From positions 92,102 to 156,101 of the forward strand of contig CALUJE010000004.1 in the NCBI GenBank assembly GCA_944320885.1: a stretch of 64,000 nucleotides of DNA. The letters run 5' to 3'. Numbering within the stretch: position 1 is the stretch's first letter; every line of letters begins with the position of its first letter. This DNA is from an uncultured Phocaeicola sp. (lineage in GTDB: Bacteria; Bacteroidota; Bacteroidia; Bacteroidales; Bacteroidaceae). Below, one piece after another: positions 54,045 to 64,000 of this stretch. Both the position numbers and the translations under genes were made by a program. The notes below the pieces were generated by a model. That model was not told the DNA's origin. It saw only the letters and a program-made list of their open reading frames with translations, and made no database searches.

Positions 54045-54602
54045 ATGGTGAAACGTTTATTATTATTAATAGGCTTATTTTGTTCTGTAGCGTTATATGG
54101 ACAAAAGGATTATGTATTGGAAAAACGAGATACGGGTTTCTCGTCGTTTTATAAAATTGAAGCGCCTGATGCCTGGGAACAGCGGAGTGCTTTTGTGAAA
54201 GGAAAAAAACTTTATATGGGCATTAATCCACCATCAGTTGAGTATTGGCAGAAACTGGTAAAATCCGTTCGACAAACTTATATTCCACCCCAACTAGTTC
54301 AAAAAATGGTAGAAGCAAAAACTACGTTATCCGTTCATTTTGTATTTGACTATGAAGGCAATATGATAGATGTCAGACTGATGGCTGGTGCTCAAATCTT
54401 TCAGTTCTTAACCAAAAAACAGTTGGTTGAGATTTATCGTCATTTTTGGACGATAAAAGTTCCTGTGAGCAATTGTTTTGGAAGTGATCAGTATTTTCAA
54501 GGACAGATGTCGTTGTTACCTATAGAAAAGAAAGAGGTAGATTGGGAATCATTGAAAAAGCGACATGTGCGTTTGAAGGAATCTGACGAACCTGATAACT
54601 AA
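54045..54602 (+). CDS. Small exported protein of unknown function
   Basis: 185 residues from the ATG at 54045 (MVKRLLLLIG), with a clear signal peptide ending ALYGQ. A TTG at 54033 could extend it by four residues but is less likely. The mature part has no family I recognise; the segment TTLSVHFVFDYEGNMIDVRL loosely recalls TonB C-terminal-like or energy-transducer folds, but this is weak. Base composition is more AT-rich than neighbours. It stands alone between the rhamnose operon and rpsL. Confidence 0.65.
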   Translation: MVKRLLLLIGLFCSVALYGQKDYVLEKRDTGFSSFYKIEAPDAWEQRSAFVKGKKLYMGINPPSVEYWQKLVKSVRQTYIPPQLVQKMVEAKTTLSVHFVFDYEGNMIDVRLMAGAQIFQFLTKKQLVEIYRHFWTIKVPVSNCFGSDQYFQGQMSLLPIEKKEVDWESLKKRHVRLKESDEPDN

Positions 54603-54848
54603 AAACTCAAAAGATAGAGAGCATATTAAGTGCATTTTGAGTTAGTCTCTTATATGCTATTACAGATAGGAAAAGAAAAGTCAGCAGTAAAGGCATTTTT
54701 GACTTCACGGATACTGTCCGAATATTTGTAATCTCGTTATGAAGTCGTAACTATATATGAGCAAATGGGGTGTTATGATGTCGCACTCCAATGTGCATAA
54801 GAAACATAGTCCTTTCTTTGAAAAACCGTGTATTACATTTTAAAGTAG

Positions 54849-54992
54849 TTTCAAGAGTATGAATCAAGTCATGATGTAAGCATTGAACATTCTCGTATGG
54901 CGGAAAAGAAATGGAAACAGGTAAGAAGACGGGCAGAGGCAGGTATGTTTGCGAGAGTAAAGAAATACCTGGAACTGGGTGCAACGGGGTAG
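54849..54992 (+). other. Possible remnant of a coding sequence in the rpsL upstream gap
   Basis: A 47-codon open stretch ending at a TAG has a coding-like, basic, helical composition (KKWKQVRRRAEAGMFARVKK), with an internal ATG at 54897. It has no recognised family and is preceded by stop codons. The 594-base gap 54603-55196 otherwise shows only the rpsL promoter. Confidence 0.25.
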
Positions 54993-55092
54993 GATAGGGC
55001 CGGTTTTGTTACAAATCTATATCCTCTTAGAGTTAACTTCTTATAAAAAATGCAAAAATGGCCAATCTTGTGATTTTAAGATTATAAACCTA

Positions 55093-55122
55093 TTGCTAAT
55101 TAAAATGTTATTAGTAACTTTG
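55093..55122 (+). promoter_or_regulatory. Promoter of the str/S10 ribosomal operon
   Basis: TAACTTTG at 55115-55122, with TTG at 55093-55095, 19 bases upstream. The rpsL start is 75 bases downstream, leaving a leader that could be regulated. Confidence 0.55.
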
Positions 55123-55196
55123 CAGCCCGAAAAGTATATTTTCGCCTGAATAGAAAAAGTAACAAAACAATATATAACAATTAAAAATCAAACAAA

Positions 55197-55601
55197 ATGC
55201 CTACTATTCAACAATTAGTAAGAAAAGGAAGAAAGGTTTTGGTTGAGAAGAGTAAATCTCCAGCGTTGAGCGCATGTCCTCAAAGACGTGGTGTTTGCGT
55301 GAGAGTATATACTACTACTCCGAAAAAACCGAATTCAGCAATGCGTAAAGTTGCTCGTGTGAAACTGACAAATCAGAAGGAGGTTAACTCTTACATTCCG
55401 GGAGAAGGACACAACTTGCAAGAGCACTCAATCGTTTTGGTTCGTGGTGGTCGTGTGAAAGACCTTCCGGGTGTACGTTATCACATCGTTCGTGGTACTT
55501 TGGATACTGCCGGTGTAGCTAACCGTACTCAACGTCGTTCTAAATACGGTGCTAAACGCCCGAAACCAGGACAGGCTCCAGCAGCAAAAGGTAAGAAATA
55601 A
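55197..55601 (+). CDS. rpsL: 30S ribosomal protein S12
   Basis: 134 residues. Contains [17 protein letters not shown] and [14 protein letters not shown], the decoding-site loops. The lysines whose change gives streptomycin resistance (Lys43/44 region and Lys88) are present in the common form. It leads the ribosomal cluster. Confidence 0.98.
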   Translation: MPTIQQLVRKGRKVLVEKSKSPALSACPQRRGVCVRVYTTTPKKPNSAMRKVARVKLTNQKEVNSYIPGEGHNLQEHSIVLVRGGRVKDLPGVRYHIVRGTLDTAGVANRTQRRSKYGAKRPKPGQAPAAKGKK

Positions 55602-55740
55602 TCCTGCTGATTGAAATTTAAACTATTTATTAAAACGTTTTGGTTTGTTGGAAAATGCTTAAGGGTTGAGTAAATGCTTCGGTGGAAGCGTTGAAGAAAA
55701 CATTTGCAGCCTCAAACAAAACACTATTTTTCAAAACGAA

Positions 55741-56217
55741 ATGAGAAAAGCAAAACCAAAAAAACGTGTGGTTCTTCCAGACCCTGTGTTTGGTGACCAA
55801 AAGGTTTCAAAATTTGTAAACCACTTGATGTATGACGGTAAGAAGAATACTTCATATGAAATCTTCTATACTGCATTGGAAACAGTAAAAGCAAAACTTC
55901 CTAACGAAGAGAAAACTCCTCTTGAAATCTGGAAAAAAGCTTTGGATAATGTAACTCCTCAAGTTGAGGTTAAATCTCGTCGTATTGGCGGTGCTACCTT
56001 CCAGGTTCCGACTGAAATCCGTCCGGATCGTAAAGAGTCAATCTCGATGAAAAACTTGATCCTTTTTGCTCGTAAACGTGGCGGTAAGTCAATGGCTGAC
56101 AAGTTGGCTGCTGAAATTATCGATGCATTCAATGAGCAAGGTGGTGCATTCAAACGTAAAGAGGATATGCACCGTATGGCAGAAGCTAACCGTGCATTTG
56201 CTCACTTTAGATTCTAA
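55741..56217 (+). CDS. rpsG: 30S ribosomal protein S7
   Basis: 158 residues from MRKAKPKKR at 55741, the family length. It binds the head of 16S rRNA and, in other bacteria, represses its own operon. A longer frame from 55666 adds a non-family N-terminus and is rejected. Confidence 0.98.
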   Translation: MRKAKPKKRVVLPDPVFGDQKVSKFVNHLMYDGKKNTSYEIFYTALETVKAKLPNEEKTPLEIWKKALDNVTPQVEVKSRRIGGATFQVPTEIRPDRKESISMKNLILFARKRGGKSMADKLAAEIIDAFNEQGGAFKRKEDMHRMAEANRAFAHFRF

Positions 56218-56251
56218 AATCAGGTATTAATTCAATTATAAGAAAGCTAAG

Positions 56252-58369
56252 ATGGCTAAACAAGATTTGCATTTGACTCGTAACATCGGTATCATGGCTC
56301 ACATCGATGCCGGTAAAACCACAACTTCAGAACGTATCTTGTTCTACACCGGATTGACTCACAAAATTGGTGAGGTGCACGATGGTGCTGCAACAATGGA
56401 CTGGATGGAGCAAGAACAGGAACGTGGTATTACCATTACTTCTGCTGCGACTACTACTCGCTGGAAATATGCTGGTAATACTTATAAAATTAACTTGATT
56501 GATACTCCGGGACACGTGGACTTTACTGCCGAAGTAGAACGTTCTTTGCGTGTTCTTGATGGTGCTGTTGCTGCTTACTGTGCAGTAGGTGGTGTTGAGC
56601 CTCAGTCAGAAACTGTATGGCGTCAGGCTGACAAGTACAATGTACCTCGTATCGGTTACGTTAACAAGATGGACCGTTCTGGTGCAGACTTCTTCGAAGT
56701 TGTTCGTCAAATGAAGGACGTGTTGGGCGCTAACCCATGTCCGGTTGTTATCCCTATCGGCTCAGAAGAAAACTTTAAAGGTGTAGTTGATTTGATTAAG
56801 ATGAAAGCTATTCTGTGGCACGATGAAACAATGGGAGCTGACTATGATGTTGAAGAAATACCTGCAAACTTGGTTGACGAAGCTAACGAATGGAGAGATA
56901 AAATGCTCGAAAAAGTAGCTGAGTTCGACGAAGCTTTAATGGAAAAATATTTTGATGATCCTTCTACTATTACTGAAGAGGAAATCTTGCGTGCTTTGCG
57001 TGCAGGAACACTGAAGATGGAAATCGTTCCGATGCTTTGTGGTTCTTCTTTCAAGAACAAGGGTGTGCAGACTTTGCTTGACTATGTTTGTGCTTTCTTG
57101 CCTTCACCACTGGATACTCCGAATATCGTGGGTACAAATCCTGAAACTGGTGCAGAAGAAGACCGTAAACCGGATGAAGATGAAAAGACTGCAGCTCTTG
57201 CATTCAAGATTGCAACTGACCCGTATGTAGGTCGTCTGACATTCTTCCGTGTATACTCTGGTAAGGTTGTTGCCGGTTCATATATCTTCAATACCCGTTC
57301 TGGAAAGAAAGAACGTGTTTCTCGTCTGTTCCAGATGCACTCTAACAAACAGAACCCTGTTGAAATTGTAAGTGCAGGTGATATCGGTGCAGGTGTTGGA
57401 TTCAAGGATATTCGTACTGGTGATACTTTGTGTGATGAAGAAGCACCAATCGTATTGGAATCTATGGACTTCCCGGAACCGGTTATCGGTATCGCAGTTG
57501 AGCCGAAGACTCAGAAAGATATGGATAAGCTTTCTAATGGTTTGGCTAAGCTGGCAGAAGAAGACCCGACATTTACAGTACGTACCGACGAGCAGACTGG
57601 TCAGACAGTTATCTCTGGTATGGGTGAGCTTCACTTGGATATCATTATCGACCGTTTGAAACGCGAATTTAAAGTAGAATGTAATCAGGGTCGTCCTCAA
57701 GTTAACTATAAGGAAGCTGTTACCAAGACTGTTAACCTTCGTGAGGTTTACAAGAAACAATCTGGTGGTCGTGGTAAGTTCGCTGATATCATTGTTAACG
57801 TTGGTCCGGTTGACGAAGATTATAAGGAAGGCGGATTGCAGTTTATCAATGAAGTTACTGGTGGTAACATTCCTAAGGAATTCATTCCTTCAGTACAGAA
57901 AGGTTTCCAGACCGCTATGAAGAATGGTGTGTTGGCAGGATTCCCGCTCGATTCATTGAAAGTAACTTTGCTTGACGGTTCATTCCACCCGGTTGACTCT
58001 GACCAGTTGTCTTTCGAAATCTGTGCAATCCAGGCTTACAAGAATGCTTGCGTTAAGGCAGGTCCGGTTCTGATGGAGCCGATTATGAAACTGGAAGTTG
58101 TAACTCCGGAAGAAAACATGGGTGATGTTATCGGTGACTTGAACAAACGTCGTGGTCAGGTTGAAGGTATGGAATCTAGCCGTTCTGGAGCACGTATCGT
58201 AAAAGCTATGGTGCCACTGGCAGAAATGTTCGGTTATGTAACAGCTTTGCGTACTATCACTTCAGGTCGTGCAACCTCTTCAATGACTTACGATCATCAC
58301 GCACAGGTTTCTGCTTCTATTGCAAAAGCAGTGCTTGAAGAAGTTAAAGGTCGCGTAGACTTAGTATAA
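56252..58369 (+). CDS. fusA: Elongation factor G
   Basis: 705 residues. GTPase motifs [21 protein letters not shown] and NKMDRSGAD lie in the first domain; the remaining domains match EF-G in order and length. It catalyses ribosome translocation. The gene follows rpsG by 34 bases and is followed by rpsJ rather than tuf. Confidence 0.98.
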   Translation: MAKQDLHLTRNIGIMAHIDAGKTTTSERILFYTGLTHKIGEVHDGAATMDWMEQEQERGITITSAATTTRWKYAGNTYKINLIDTPGHVDFTAEVERSLRVLDGAVAAYCAVGGVEPQSETVWRQADKYNVPRIGYVNKMDRSGADFFEVVRQMKDVLGANPCPVVIPIGSEENFKGVVDLIKMKAILWHDETMGADYDVEEIPANLVDEANEWRDKMLEKVAEFDEALMEKYFDDPSTITEEEILRALRAGTLKMEIVPMLCGSSFKNKGVQTLLDYVCAFLPSPLDTPNIVGTNPETGAEEDRKPDEDEKTAALAFKIATDPYVGRLTFFRVYSGKVVAGSYIFNTRSGKKERVSRLFQMHSNKQNPVEIVSAGDIGAGVGFKDIRTGDTLCDEEAPIVLESMDFPEPVIGIAVEPKTQKDMDKLSNGLAKLAEEDPTFTVRTDEQTGQTVISGMGELHLDIIIDRLKREFKVECNQGRPQVNYKEAVTKTVNLREVYKKQSGGRGKFADIIVNVGPVDEDYKEGGLQFINEVTGGNIPKEFIPSVQKGFQTAMKNGVLAGFPLDSLKVTLLDGSFHPVDSDQLSFEICAIQAYKNACVKAGPVLMEPIMKLEVVTPEENMGDVIGDLNKRRGQVEGMESSRSGARIVKAMVPLAEMFGYVTALRTITSGRATSSMTYDHHAQVSASIAKAVLEEVKGRVDLV

Positions 58370-58377
58370 AACTTATC

Positions 58378-58415
58378 GGGAAGCAGGTTAGCGAATGACT
58401 CTTAACCTGCATCCC
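58378..58415 (+). promoter_or_regulatory. Intercistronic hairpin between fusA and rpsJ
   Basis: GCAGGTTA (58383-58390) pairs with TAACCTGC (58403-58410), extended by GGGA (58378-58381) and TCCC (58412-58415). It may be a processing, attenuation or ribosomal-protein binding site at the junction where the str operon meets the S10 operon. There is no strong U-tract. Confidence 0.6.
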
Positions 58416-58449
58416 ACTTTTAAATAACTATTAAATAATCATTTTACTA

Positions 58450-58755
58450 ATGAGTCAAAAAATTAGAATTAAACTGAAATCCTACGATCACAACTTGGTA
58501 GATAAATCTGCTGAGAAGATTGTAAAGACAGTAAAGGCTACAGGAGCTATCGTTAGTGGTCCTATTCCATTGCCAACTCACAAACGTATCTTTACTGTAA
58601 ACCGTTCAACATTCGTTAATAAGAAATCTCGTGAACAGTTTGAGCTTTCTTCTTACAAACGTTTGATTGATATCTATAGCTCAACAGCTAAGACTGTAGA
58701 CGCTTTGATGAAGTTAGAGTTGCCGAGTGGTGTAGAAGTAGAAATTAAAGTTTAA
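58450..58755 (+). CDS. rpsJ: 30S ribosomal protein S10
   Basis: 101 residues starting [20 protein letters not shown]. First gene of the S10 operon; also serves in NusB/S10 antitermination in other bacteria. Follows fusA after an 80-base gap with a hairpin. Confidence 0.98.
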   Translation: MSQKIRIKLKSYDHNLVDKSAEKIVKTVKATGAIVSGPIPLPTHKRIFTVNRSTFVNKKSREQFELSSYKRLIDIYSSTAKTVDALMKLELPSGVEVEIKV

Positions 58756-58773
58756 CGTTAAAAATTAACTGAA

Positions 58774-59391
58774 ATGCCAGGATTATTAGGAAAGAAAATC
58801 GGAATGACATCCGTTTTCAGTGCTGATGGAAAAAATGTTCCATGCACTGTTATCGAAGCTGGTCCTTGTGTAGTTACTCAGATTAAGAGTATTGAAAAAG
58901 ATGGCTATGAGGCTGTTCAAGTAGGTTTCCAAGATGCAAAGGAAAAACACACTACAAAACCTCTGATGGGTCACTTTAAAAAAGCTGGAGTAACTCCAAA
59001 GAGACACTTGGCCGAGTTCAAGAATTTTGAAGGTGAATTAAACTTGGGTGATGTTATCACTGTAGAACTGTTCAATGACTCTGCTTATGTAGACGTTATC
59101 GGAACTTCTAAGGGTAAAGGTTACCAAGGTGTTGTAAAAAGACATGGTTTTGGTGGTGTAGGTCAGACTACTCACGGACAGCACAACCGCGCTCGTAAAC
59201 CGGGTTCTATCGGTGCATGTTCTTACCCTGCAAAAGTATTCAAAGGAATGCGCATGGCAGGACAAATGGGTGGTGACCGCGTAACTACTCACAACTTACA
59301 GGTATTAAAAGTGATTCCAGAACACAATCTTCTTTTAATCAAAGGTTCTGTTCCGGGTTGCAAAGGTTCAATCGTAATAATTGAGAAATAA
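58774..59391 (+). CDS. rplC: 50S ribosomal protein L3
   Basis: 205 residues, opening [20 protein letters not shown], with the loop [20 protein letters not shown] that reaches toward the peptidyl-transferase centre. The last base of its stop codon is the first base of the rplD start. Confidence 0.98.
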   Translation: MPGLLGKKIGMTSVFSADGKNVPCTVIEAGPCVVTQIKSIEKDGYEAVQVGFQDAKEKHTTKPLMGHFKKAGVTPKRHLAEFKNFEGELNLGDVITVELFNDSAYVDVIGTSKGKGYQGVVKRHGFGGVGQTTHGQHNRARKPGSIGACSYPAKVFKGMRMAGQMGGDRVTTHNLQVLKVIPEHNLLLIKGSVPGCKGSIVIIEK

Positions 59392-60017
59392 TGGAAGTTA
59401 ACGTATATAATATTAAAGGTCAAGAGACTGGAAGAAAGGTAGCGTTAAATGAATCTATCTTCGGAATTGAACCCAATGATCACGCTATTTACTTGGCTGT
59501 AAAACAGTACATGGCTAACCAACGCCAGGGAACTCACAAATCAAAAGAAAGAAGCGAAGTCAGCGGTTCAACACGTAAATTAGGTCGTCAGAAAGGTGGA
59601 GGCGGCGCTCGTCGTGGTGATATCAACTCTCCGGTATTGGTAGGTGGAGGACGTGTTTTTGGTCCTAAACCACGTGATTATTGGTTTAAGTTAAACAAAA
59701 AGGTAAAGGATTTGGCTCGTAACTCTGCATTGTCTTACAAAGCACAGGAAAATGCAATCGTTGTAGTTGAAGACTTTAGCTTTGAAGCTCCTAAGACTAA
59801 GGAATTTGTAGATATCGTAAATAATCTTAAAATTTCTGACAAGAAGTTGCTTTTGGTTTTGCCGGCTGCTGATAAAAATGTATTTTTGTCGGCCCGTAAC
59901 ATCAAACGTGCAAATGTTATAATCGCTTCTGCTCTGAATACTTATAAGGTTTTGGAGGCAGATACTCTTGTGATTACTGAAAGCTCATTGAAGAGCATTG
60001 ATAACTTTGTAAAATAA
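59391..60017 (+). CDS. rplD: 50S ribosomal protein L4
   Basis: 208 residues. The tunnel loop region is [21 protein letters not shown]4 can feedback-regulate the S10 operon in E. coli; whether it does here is unknown. It overlaps rplC by one base. Confidence 0.98.
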   Translation: MEVNVYNIKGQETGRKVALNESIFGIEPNDHAIYLAVKQYMANQRQGTHKSKERSEVSGSTRKLGRQKGGGGARRGDINSPVLVGGGRVFGPKPRDYWFKLNKKVKDLARNSALSYKAQENAIVVVEDFSFEAPKTKEFVDIVNNLKISDKKLLLVLPAADKNVFLSARNIKRANVIIASALNTYKVLEADTLVITESSLKSIDNFVK

Positions 60018-60030
60018 GGAGGCTTAGGTA

Positions 60031-60321
60031 ATGGGAATTATAATTAAACCGTTAGTAACTGAAAAAATGACTTCGATATCCGAAAAGAGCAATCGTTTCG
60101 GATTTATTGTGCGTCCGGAAGCTAACAAGATAGAAATTAAGAACGCAGTTGAAGCTTTGTATAATGTTACTGTAGTTGACGTAAACACTATTAGATATTC
60201 TGGTAAGAATAAGACTCGTTATACTAAAGCTGGAATTGTTAGAGGTCGTACAAACGCTTACAAAAAAGCTATTGTGACCTTGAAAGAGGGCGATACTATT
60301 GATTTTTATAGCAATATTTAA
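60031..60321 (+). CDS. rplW: 50S ribosomal protein L23
   Basis: 96 residues, opening MGIIIKPLVTEKMTSISEKS. Located at the tunnel exit and the docking site for trigger factor and SRP. Six bases from rplB. Confidence 0.98.
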   Translation: MGIIIKPLVTEKMTSISEKSNRFGFIVRPEANKIEIKNAVEALYNVTVVDVNTIRYSGKNKTRYTKAGIVRGRTNAYKKAIVTLKEGDTIDFYSNI

Positions 60322-60327
60322 TAAAAG

Positions 60328-61149
60328 ATGGCAGTACGTAAATTTAAGCCCACAACACCGGGGCAGAGACATAAGATTATTGGTACTTTTGAAGAGATTA
60401 CTGCATCTGTACCAGAAAAATCTCTTGTATGTGGAAAACGTTCGACTGGTGGTCGCAACAACGTAGGTAAAATGACTGTACGTTATATTGGTGGCGGTCA
60501 CAAGAGAAAATTCAGATTTATTGACTTCAAGAGAAATAAGGACGGTGTTCCAGCAGTGGTTAAAACAATCGAATACGATCCAAACCGTTCGGCTCGTATC
60601 GCTCTGTTGTTTTATGCTGATGGAGAAAAAAGATACATCATTGCTCCTAATGGACTGAAAGTAGGAAGCACTTTGATGTCTGGTGAGACAGCAGCGCCTG
60701 AGATTGGTAATGCTCTTCCTCTTCAGAATATCCCCGTTGGTACTGTAATTCACAATATCGAATTACGTCCGGGTCAAGGTGCAGCCTTGGTTAGATCAGC
60801 TGGTAATTTTGCTCAGTTAACTTCGAGAGAAGGTAAATACTGTGTTATTAAGTTGCCTTCAGGTGAAGTAAGACAAATCCTTAGTGCTTGTAAGGCTACT
60901 ATTGGTAGTGTAGGTAACTCTGATCACGCTCTGGAAAGTTCTGGTAAAGCAGGACGCTCTCGCTGGTTAGGTCTTCGTCCTCACAACCGTGGTGTTGTAA
61001 TGAACCCTGTTGATCACCCGATGGGTGGTGGTGAAGGACGTGCTTCAGGAGGTCATCCGAGATCACGCAAGGGATTGTATGCTAAGGGCTTGAAGACTAG
61101 AGCTCCGAAGAAACAATCTTCTAAGTACATTATCGAAAGAAGAAAGTAA
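60328..61149 (+). CDS. rplB: 50S ribosomal protein L2
   Basis: 273 residues, opening [20 protein letters not shown], with the conserved [20 protein letters not shown] segment. Essential for subunit association and peptidyl transfer. Confidence 0.98.
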   Translation: MAVRKFKPTTPGQRHKIIGTFEEITASVPEKSLVCGKRSTGGRNNVGKMTVRYIGGGHKRKFRFIDFKRNKDGVPAVVKTIEYDPNRSARIALLFYADGEKRYIIAPNGLKVGSTLMSGETAAPEIGNALPLQNIPVGTVIHNIELRPGQGAALVRSAGNFAQLTSREGKYCVIKLPSGEVRQILSACKATIGSVGNSDHALESSGKAGRSRWLGLRPHNRGVVMNPVDHPMGGGEGRASGGHPRSRKGLYAKGLKTRAPKKQSSKYIIERRK

Positions 61150-61172
61150 TAACAAGGTTAATTGAGTAAATT

Positions 61173-61442
61173 ATGAGTCGTTCATTAAAAAAAGGTCCAT
61201 ATATTAACGTCAAACTTGAAGGCAAAGTGCTTGCTATGAATGAAAGTGGCAAGAAGTCTGTTGTTAAAACTTGGGCTAGAGCTTCAATGATTTCCCCTGA
61301 TTTCGTAGGGCATACTATTGCAGTTCATAACGGAAATAAGTTTATTCCTGTTTATATTACAGAAAACATGGTAGGACACAAGTTGGGTGAATTTGCACCT
61401 ACTCGTACTTTCCGTGGACACGCAGGTAATAAGAAAAAATAA
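61173..61442 (+). CDS. rpsS: 30S ribosomal protein S19
   Basis: 89 residues, opening [19 protein letters not shown] and including [18 protein letters not shown]. Binds 16S rRNA in the head with S13. Confidence 0.98.
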   Translation: MSRSLKKGPYINVKLEGKVLAMNESGKKSVVKTWARASMISPDFVGHTIAVHNGNKFIPVYITENMVGHKLGEFAPTRTFRGHAGNKKK

Positions 61443-61481
61443 ACAGGTATTTGTTCTGAAATAATAAAGTAAAATAAATAA

Positions 61482-61892
61482 ATGGGAGCAAGAAAAAGAA
61501 TTTCGGCTGAAAAAAGAAAAGAGGCCCTTAAGACCATGTATTTTGCAAAGTTGCAAAATGTTCCTACCTCTCCGCGAAAGATGCGTTTGGTTGCGGATAT
61601 GATTCGTGGTATGGAAGTGAACAGAGCACTTGGAGTCTTGAAGTTTTCTTCTAAAGAAGCTTCTGCAAGAGTGGAAAAATTGTTGCGCTCTGCTATTGCT
61701 AACTGGGAACAGAAAAACGATCGCAAGGCTGAAGACGGCGAATTGTTTGTAACTAAGATTTTTGTTGATTGTGGTGCTACCTTGAAACGTATGAGACCAG
61801 CTCCACAGGGAAGAGGTTACAGAATCCGCAAACGTTCTAACCACGTGACTTTGTTTGTTGATACAAAGAATACTAACGATAATCAAAATTAA
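61482..61892 (+). CDS. rplV: 50S ribosomal protein L22
   Basis: 136 residues. Family features are [18 protein letters not shown] and the hairpin loop [20 protein letters not shown] that lines the exit tunnel. Ends 5 bases before rpsC. Confidence 0.98.
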   Translation: MGARKRISAEKRKEALKTMYFAKLQNVPTSPRKMRLVADMIRGMEVNRALGVLKFSSKEASARVEKLLRSAIANWEQKNDRKAEDGELFVTKIFVDCGATLKRMRPAPQGRGYRIRKRSNHVTLFVDTKNTNDNQN

Positions 61893-61897
61893 GAGTA

Positions 61898-62629
61898 ATG
61901 GGACAAAAAGTTAATCCGATTAGCAACCGTCTGGGAATTATTAGAGGATGGGATTCAAATTGGTACGGTGGCAAAGATTTTGGTGATGCTTTGCTCGAGG
62001 ATAGCAAAATCCGTAAGTATTTGAACGCCAGACTTGCAAAAGCTAGTGTTTCGAGAATTGTTATCGAACGTACACTGAAACTTATAACTATAACTGTTTG
62101 TACTGCTCGTCCGGGAATTATCATTGGTAAAGGTGGTCAGGAAGTTGATAAGTTGAAGGAAGAATTGAAGAAGATCACCGACAAGGATATTCAAATCAAT
62201 ATCTTTGAAATTAAGAGACCTGAACTTGATGCTGTGATTGTAGCAAATAATATTGCACGCCAGGTAGAAGGTAAAATTGCATATCGCCGCGCTATCAAAA
62301 TGGCTATTGCAAATACCATGCGTATGGGTGCTGAAGGTATCAAGGTCTTAATCTCTGGACGTTTGAATGGTGCAGAAATGGCACGTTCAGAAATGTATAA
62401 GGAAGGAAGAACTCCATTGCATACTTTCCGTGCAGATATCGACTACTGTCATGCTGAAGCTTTGACTAAGGTAGGTTTGCTGGGAATCAAAGTATGGATT
62501 TGTCGTGGTGAAGTTTATGGTAAGAGAGATCTTACTCCGAACTTTGTGCAGAGTAAAGAAAACGGTCGTGGTGGAAACAACGGCAACAACGGAGGAAAGA
62601 ACTTCAAAAGAAAGAAAAACAATCGCTAA
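61898..62629 (+). CDS. rpsC: 30S ribosomal protein S3
   Basis: 243 residues. KH domain with [19 protein letters not shown]. The C-terminus carries an Asn/Gly-rich tail ([19 protein letters not shown]) that is low in complexity. Confidence 0.98.
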   Translation: MGQKVNPISNRLGIIRGWDSNWYGGKDFGDALLEDSKIRKYLNARLAKASVSRIVIERTLKLITITVCTARPGIIIGKGGQEVDKLKEELKKITDKDIQINIFEIKRPELDAVIVANNIARQVEGKIAYRRAIKMAIANTMRMGAEGIKVLISGRLNGAEMARSEMYKEGRTPLHTFRADIDYCHAEALTKVGLLGIKVWICRGEVYGKRDLTPNFVQSKENGRGGNNGNNGGKNFKRKKNNR

Positions 62630-62650
62630 CGAATTTGAATTTTAGGAAAT

Positions 62651-63085
62651 ATGTTACAACCGAAAAAGACAAAATTCAGAAGACAGCAAAAAGGTAGTCA
62701 AAAAGGGAATGCTCATAGAGGAACTCAACTCGCTTTCGGTTCTTTCGGCATTAAATCTTTGGGTACGAAATGGATTACAGGACGTCAGATTGAGGCTGCC
62801 CGTATTGCTGTAACTAGATATATGCAACGTCAGGGTCAGATTTGGATCCGCATTTTCCCGGATAAACCTATTACTAAGAAACCTGCTGATGTACGTATGG
62901 GTAAAGGTAAAGGTAATCCAGAAGGCTTTGTAGCCCCTGTTACTCCGGGAAGAATCATTATTGAAGTGGAAGGTGTTTCTTATGAAATTGCTAAAGAAGC
63001 TTTGCGCTTGGCAGCTCAGAAACTCCCTGTAACTACGAAGTTTATTGTTAGACGTGATTACGATATTCAAAATCAAAACGCATAA
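62651..63085 (+). CDS. rplP: 50S ribosomal protein L16
   Basis: 144 residues, opening [20 protein letters not shown], with the family segment [19 protein letters not shown]. Organises the A-site region of 23S rRNA. Two bases from rpmC. Confidence 0.98.
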   Translation: MLQPKKTKFRRQQKGSQKGNAHRGTQLAFGSFGIKSLGTKWITGRQIEAARIAVTRYMQRQGQIWIRIFPDKPITKKPADVRMGKGKGNPEGFVAPVTPGRIIIEVEGVSYEIAKEALRLAAQKLPVTTKFIVRRDYDIQNQNA

Positions 63086-63087
63086 TT

Positions 63088-63282
63088 ATGAAGATTGCAG
63101 AAATTAGAGAAATAGCTACCAATGAACTGGCAGAAAGAATTGATGCTGAAGTAGCCAAGTACAATCAAATGGTTTTGAATCATTCTATCTCTCCTTTGGA
63201 GAATCCTGCACAAATCAAAAACTTGCGTCGTACTATCGCACGCATGAAAGCAGAGTTGCGTCAGAGAGAACTTAACAAATAA
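63088..63282 (+). CDS. rpmC: 50S ribosomal protein L29
   Basis: 64 residues, opening [20 protein letters not shown], with the [20 protein letters not shown] helix. Sits by the tunnel exit next to L23. Confidence 0.97.
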   Translation: MKIAEIREIATNELAERIDAEVAKYNQMVLNHSISPLENPAQIKNLRRTIARMKAELRQRELNK

Positions 63283-63292
63283 TAATGACCTG

Positions 63293-63550
63293 ATGGAAGC
63301 TAGAAATTTAAGAAAAGAAAGAATGGGTGTTGTTATAAGCAATAAAATGGATAAAACCATTACAGTTGCTGCTAAGTTCAAAGAGAAGCACCCGATGTAT
63401 GGTAAGTTCGTTAGCAAAACGAAGAAATACCATGCTCATGATGAGAAGAATGAATGTAATGTTGGTGATACAGTACGCATCATGGAAACTCGTCCTTTGA
63501 GCAAAACTAAGAGATGGAGATTAGTAGAAATAATCGAAAGAGCTAAGTAA
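63293..63550 (+). CDS. rpsQ: 30S ribosomal protein S17
   Basis: 85 residues. [20 protein letters not shown] and [20 protein letters not shown] are the family signatures. A primary 16S rRNA binder. Confidence 0.98.
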   Translation: MEARNLRKERMGVVISNKMDKTITVAAKFKEKHPMYGKFVSKTKKYHAHDEKNECNVGDTVRIMETRPLSKTKRWRLVEIIERAK

Positions 63551-63552
63551 TT

Positions 63553-63918
63553 ATGATACAAGCAGAATCGAGACTTACAGTATGTGATAACAGTGGCGCA
63601 AAAGAAGCTCTCTGTATCCGCGTTTTAGGCGGTACCAGAAAGCGCTACGCTACTGTAGGAGATGTGATCGTCGTTTCAGTTAAGAGCGTGATCCCTTCAA
63701 GTGATATTAAAAAAGGTGCAGTGTCTAAGGCTTTGATCGTACGTACTAAGAAAGAAATTCGTCGTGCTGACGGTTCTTATATTCGTTTTGATGATAATGC
63801 TTGCGTTTTGTTGAATAACGCTGGTGAAATTAGAGGTAGTCGTATTTTCGGTCCGGTAGCCCGTGAACTTCGTGCTGTAAACATGAAAGTTGTATCATTG
63901 GCACCTGAAGTACTTTAA
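63553..63918 (+). CDS. rplN: 50S ribosomal protein L14
   Basis: 121 residues, opening [20 protein letters not shown] and ending [15 protein letters not shown]. Contacts the 30S subunit at the intersubunit bridge. Two bases from rpsQ. Confidence 0.98.
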   Translation: MIQAESRLTVCDNSGAKEALCIRVLGGTRKRYATVGDVIVVSVKSVIPSSDIKKGAVSKALIVRTKKEIRRADGSYIRFDDNACVLLNNAGEIRGSRIFGPVARELRAVNMKVVSLAPEVL

Positions 63919-63938
63919 TTTTGTAAAAGAACGAAGTA

Positions 63939-64000
63939 ATGAGCAAGTTACATATTAAAAAAGGTGATACAGTTTACGTTAACTCTGGTGAAGACAAGGG
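63939..64000 (+). CDS. rplX: 50S ribosomal protein L24, 3' end outside the window
   Basis: The first 20 codons are visible (MSKLHIKKGDTVYVNSGEDK), a KOW-domain start typical of L24. It follows rplN by 20 bases, the expected gene order. The rest is cut by the window edge and too short for an ORF search. Confidence 0.9.
   Translation, partial: MSKLHIKKGDTVYVNSGEDK

Noticed and set aside
54751..54984. 77-codon minus-strand frame upstream of rpsL
   Set aside because: No recognisable features; the other strand looks at least as coding-like.
55666..55740. Upstream start for rpsG
   Set aside because: MRKAKPKKR at 55741 is the conserved S7 N-terminus.
1..64000. tRNA, rRNA, insertion sequences, prophage
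   Set aside because: None recognised on either strand by eye; a covariance-model scan would be needed to exclude small RNAs.

Overview
The window reads as a chromosomal segment of a gut Bacteroidales bacterium, Bacteroides or Phocaeicola. The evidence is the SusC/SusD pairs with hybrid ECF sigma/FecR regulation, promoters built on the TAnnTTTG -7 box instead of a sigma-70 box, the succinylated-ornithine type carbamoyltransferase, and the str/S10 ribosomal cluster without tuf. I see no rRNA, tRNA, IS element, prophage or CRISPR array.

Layout. 1-741: end of an EnvC-like murein hydrolase activator. 731-6603: two nearly identical MG2-type exported proteins flanking a HigBA toxin-antitoxin pair. 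7209-18468: an ECF/FecR/SusC/SusD locus with a degenerate peptidase-like lipoprotein and two thioredoxin-fold proteins. 18618-30736: housekeeping genes (argE, acyl-CoA ligase, prfB, CYTH protein, NSS transporter, VanZ-like, helix-hairpin-helix protein), then argF', proA and proB. 31235-39697: a second ECF/FecR/SusC/SusD/thioredoxin locus. 40043-43494: DUF2007 protein, acyl-CoA synthetase with its XRE-cupin regulator, and proC. 43964-48576: arginine operon argR, GNAT, argG, argC, argD. 48807-53535: L-rhamnose operon (kinase, isomerase, permease, aldolase). 54045-54602: small exported protein. 55197-64000: rpsL, rpsG, fusA joined directly to the S10 ribosomal protein operon, cut off in rplX.

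How the genes fit together. Most of arginine and proline synthesis is here: argC, argD, argE, argF', argG, argR, proA, proB and proC. Pro90 in the carbamoyltransferase points to N-succinyl rather than N-acetyl intermediates, and the Cys-rich GNAT inside the operon is a good candidate for the first acyltransfer step. The two SusCD loci have parallel designs: trans-envelope signalling (STN domain to FecR to ECF sigma), nutrient capture, and periplasmic thiol-disulfide proteins.

The least explained material is intergenic. Three families of short tandem arrays, each with about four units and a 21 or 22 nt period, lie between genes. Two of the families occur twice in this window with the same internal order and conserved flanks: 6750-6865 with 43826-43918, and 31055-31148 with 53680-53773. 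They look like a class of dispersed intergenic elements and are my main candidate for something undescribed.
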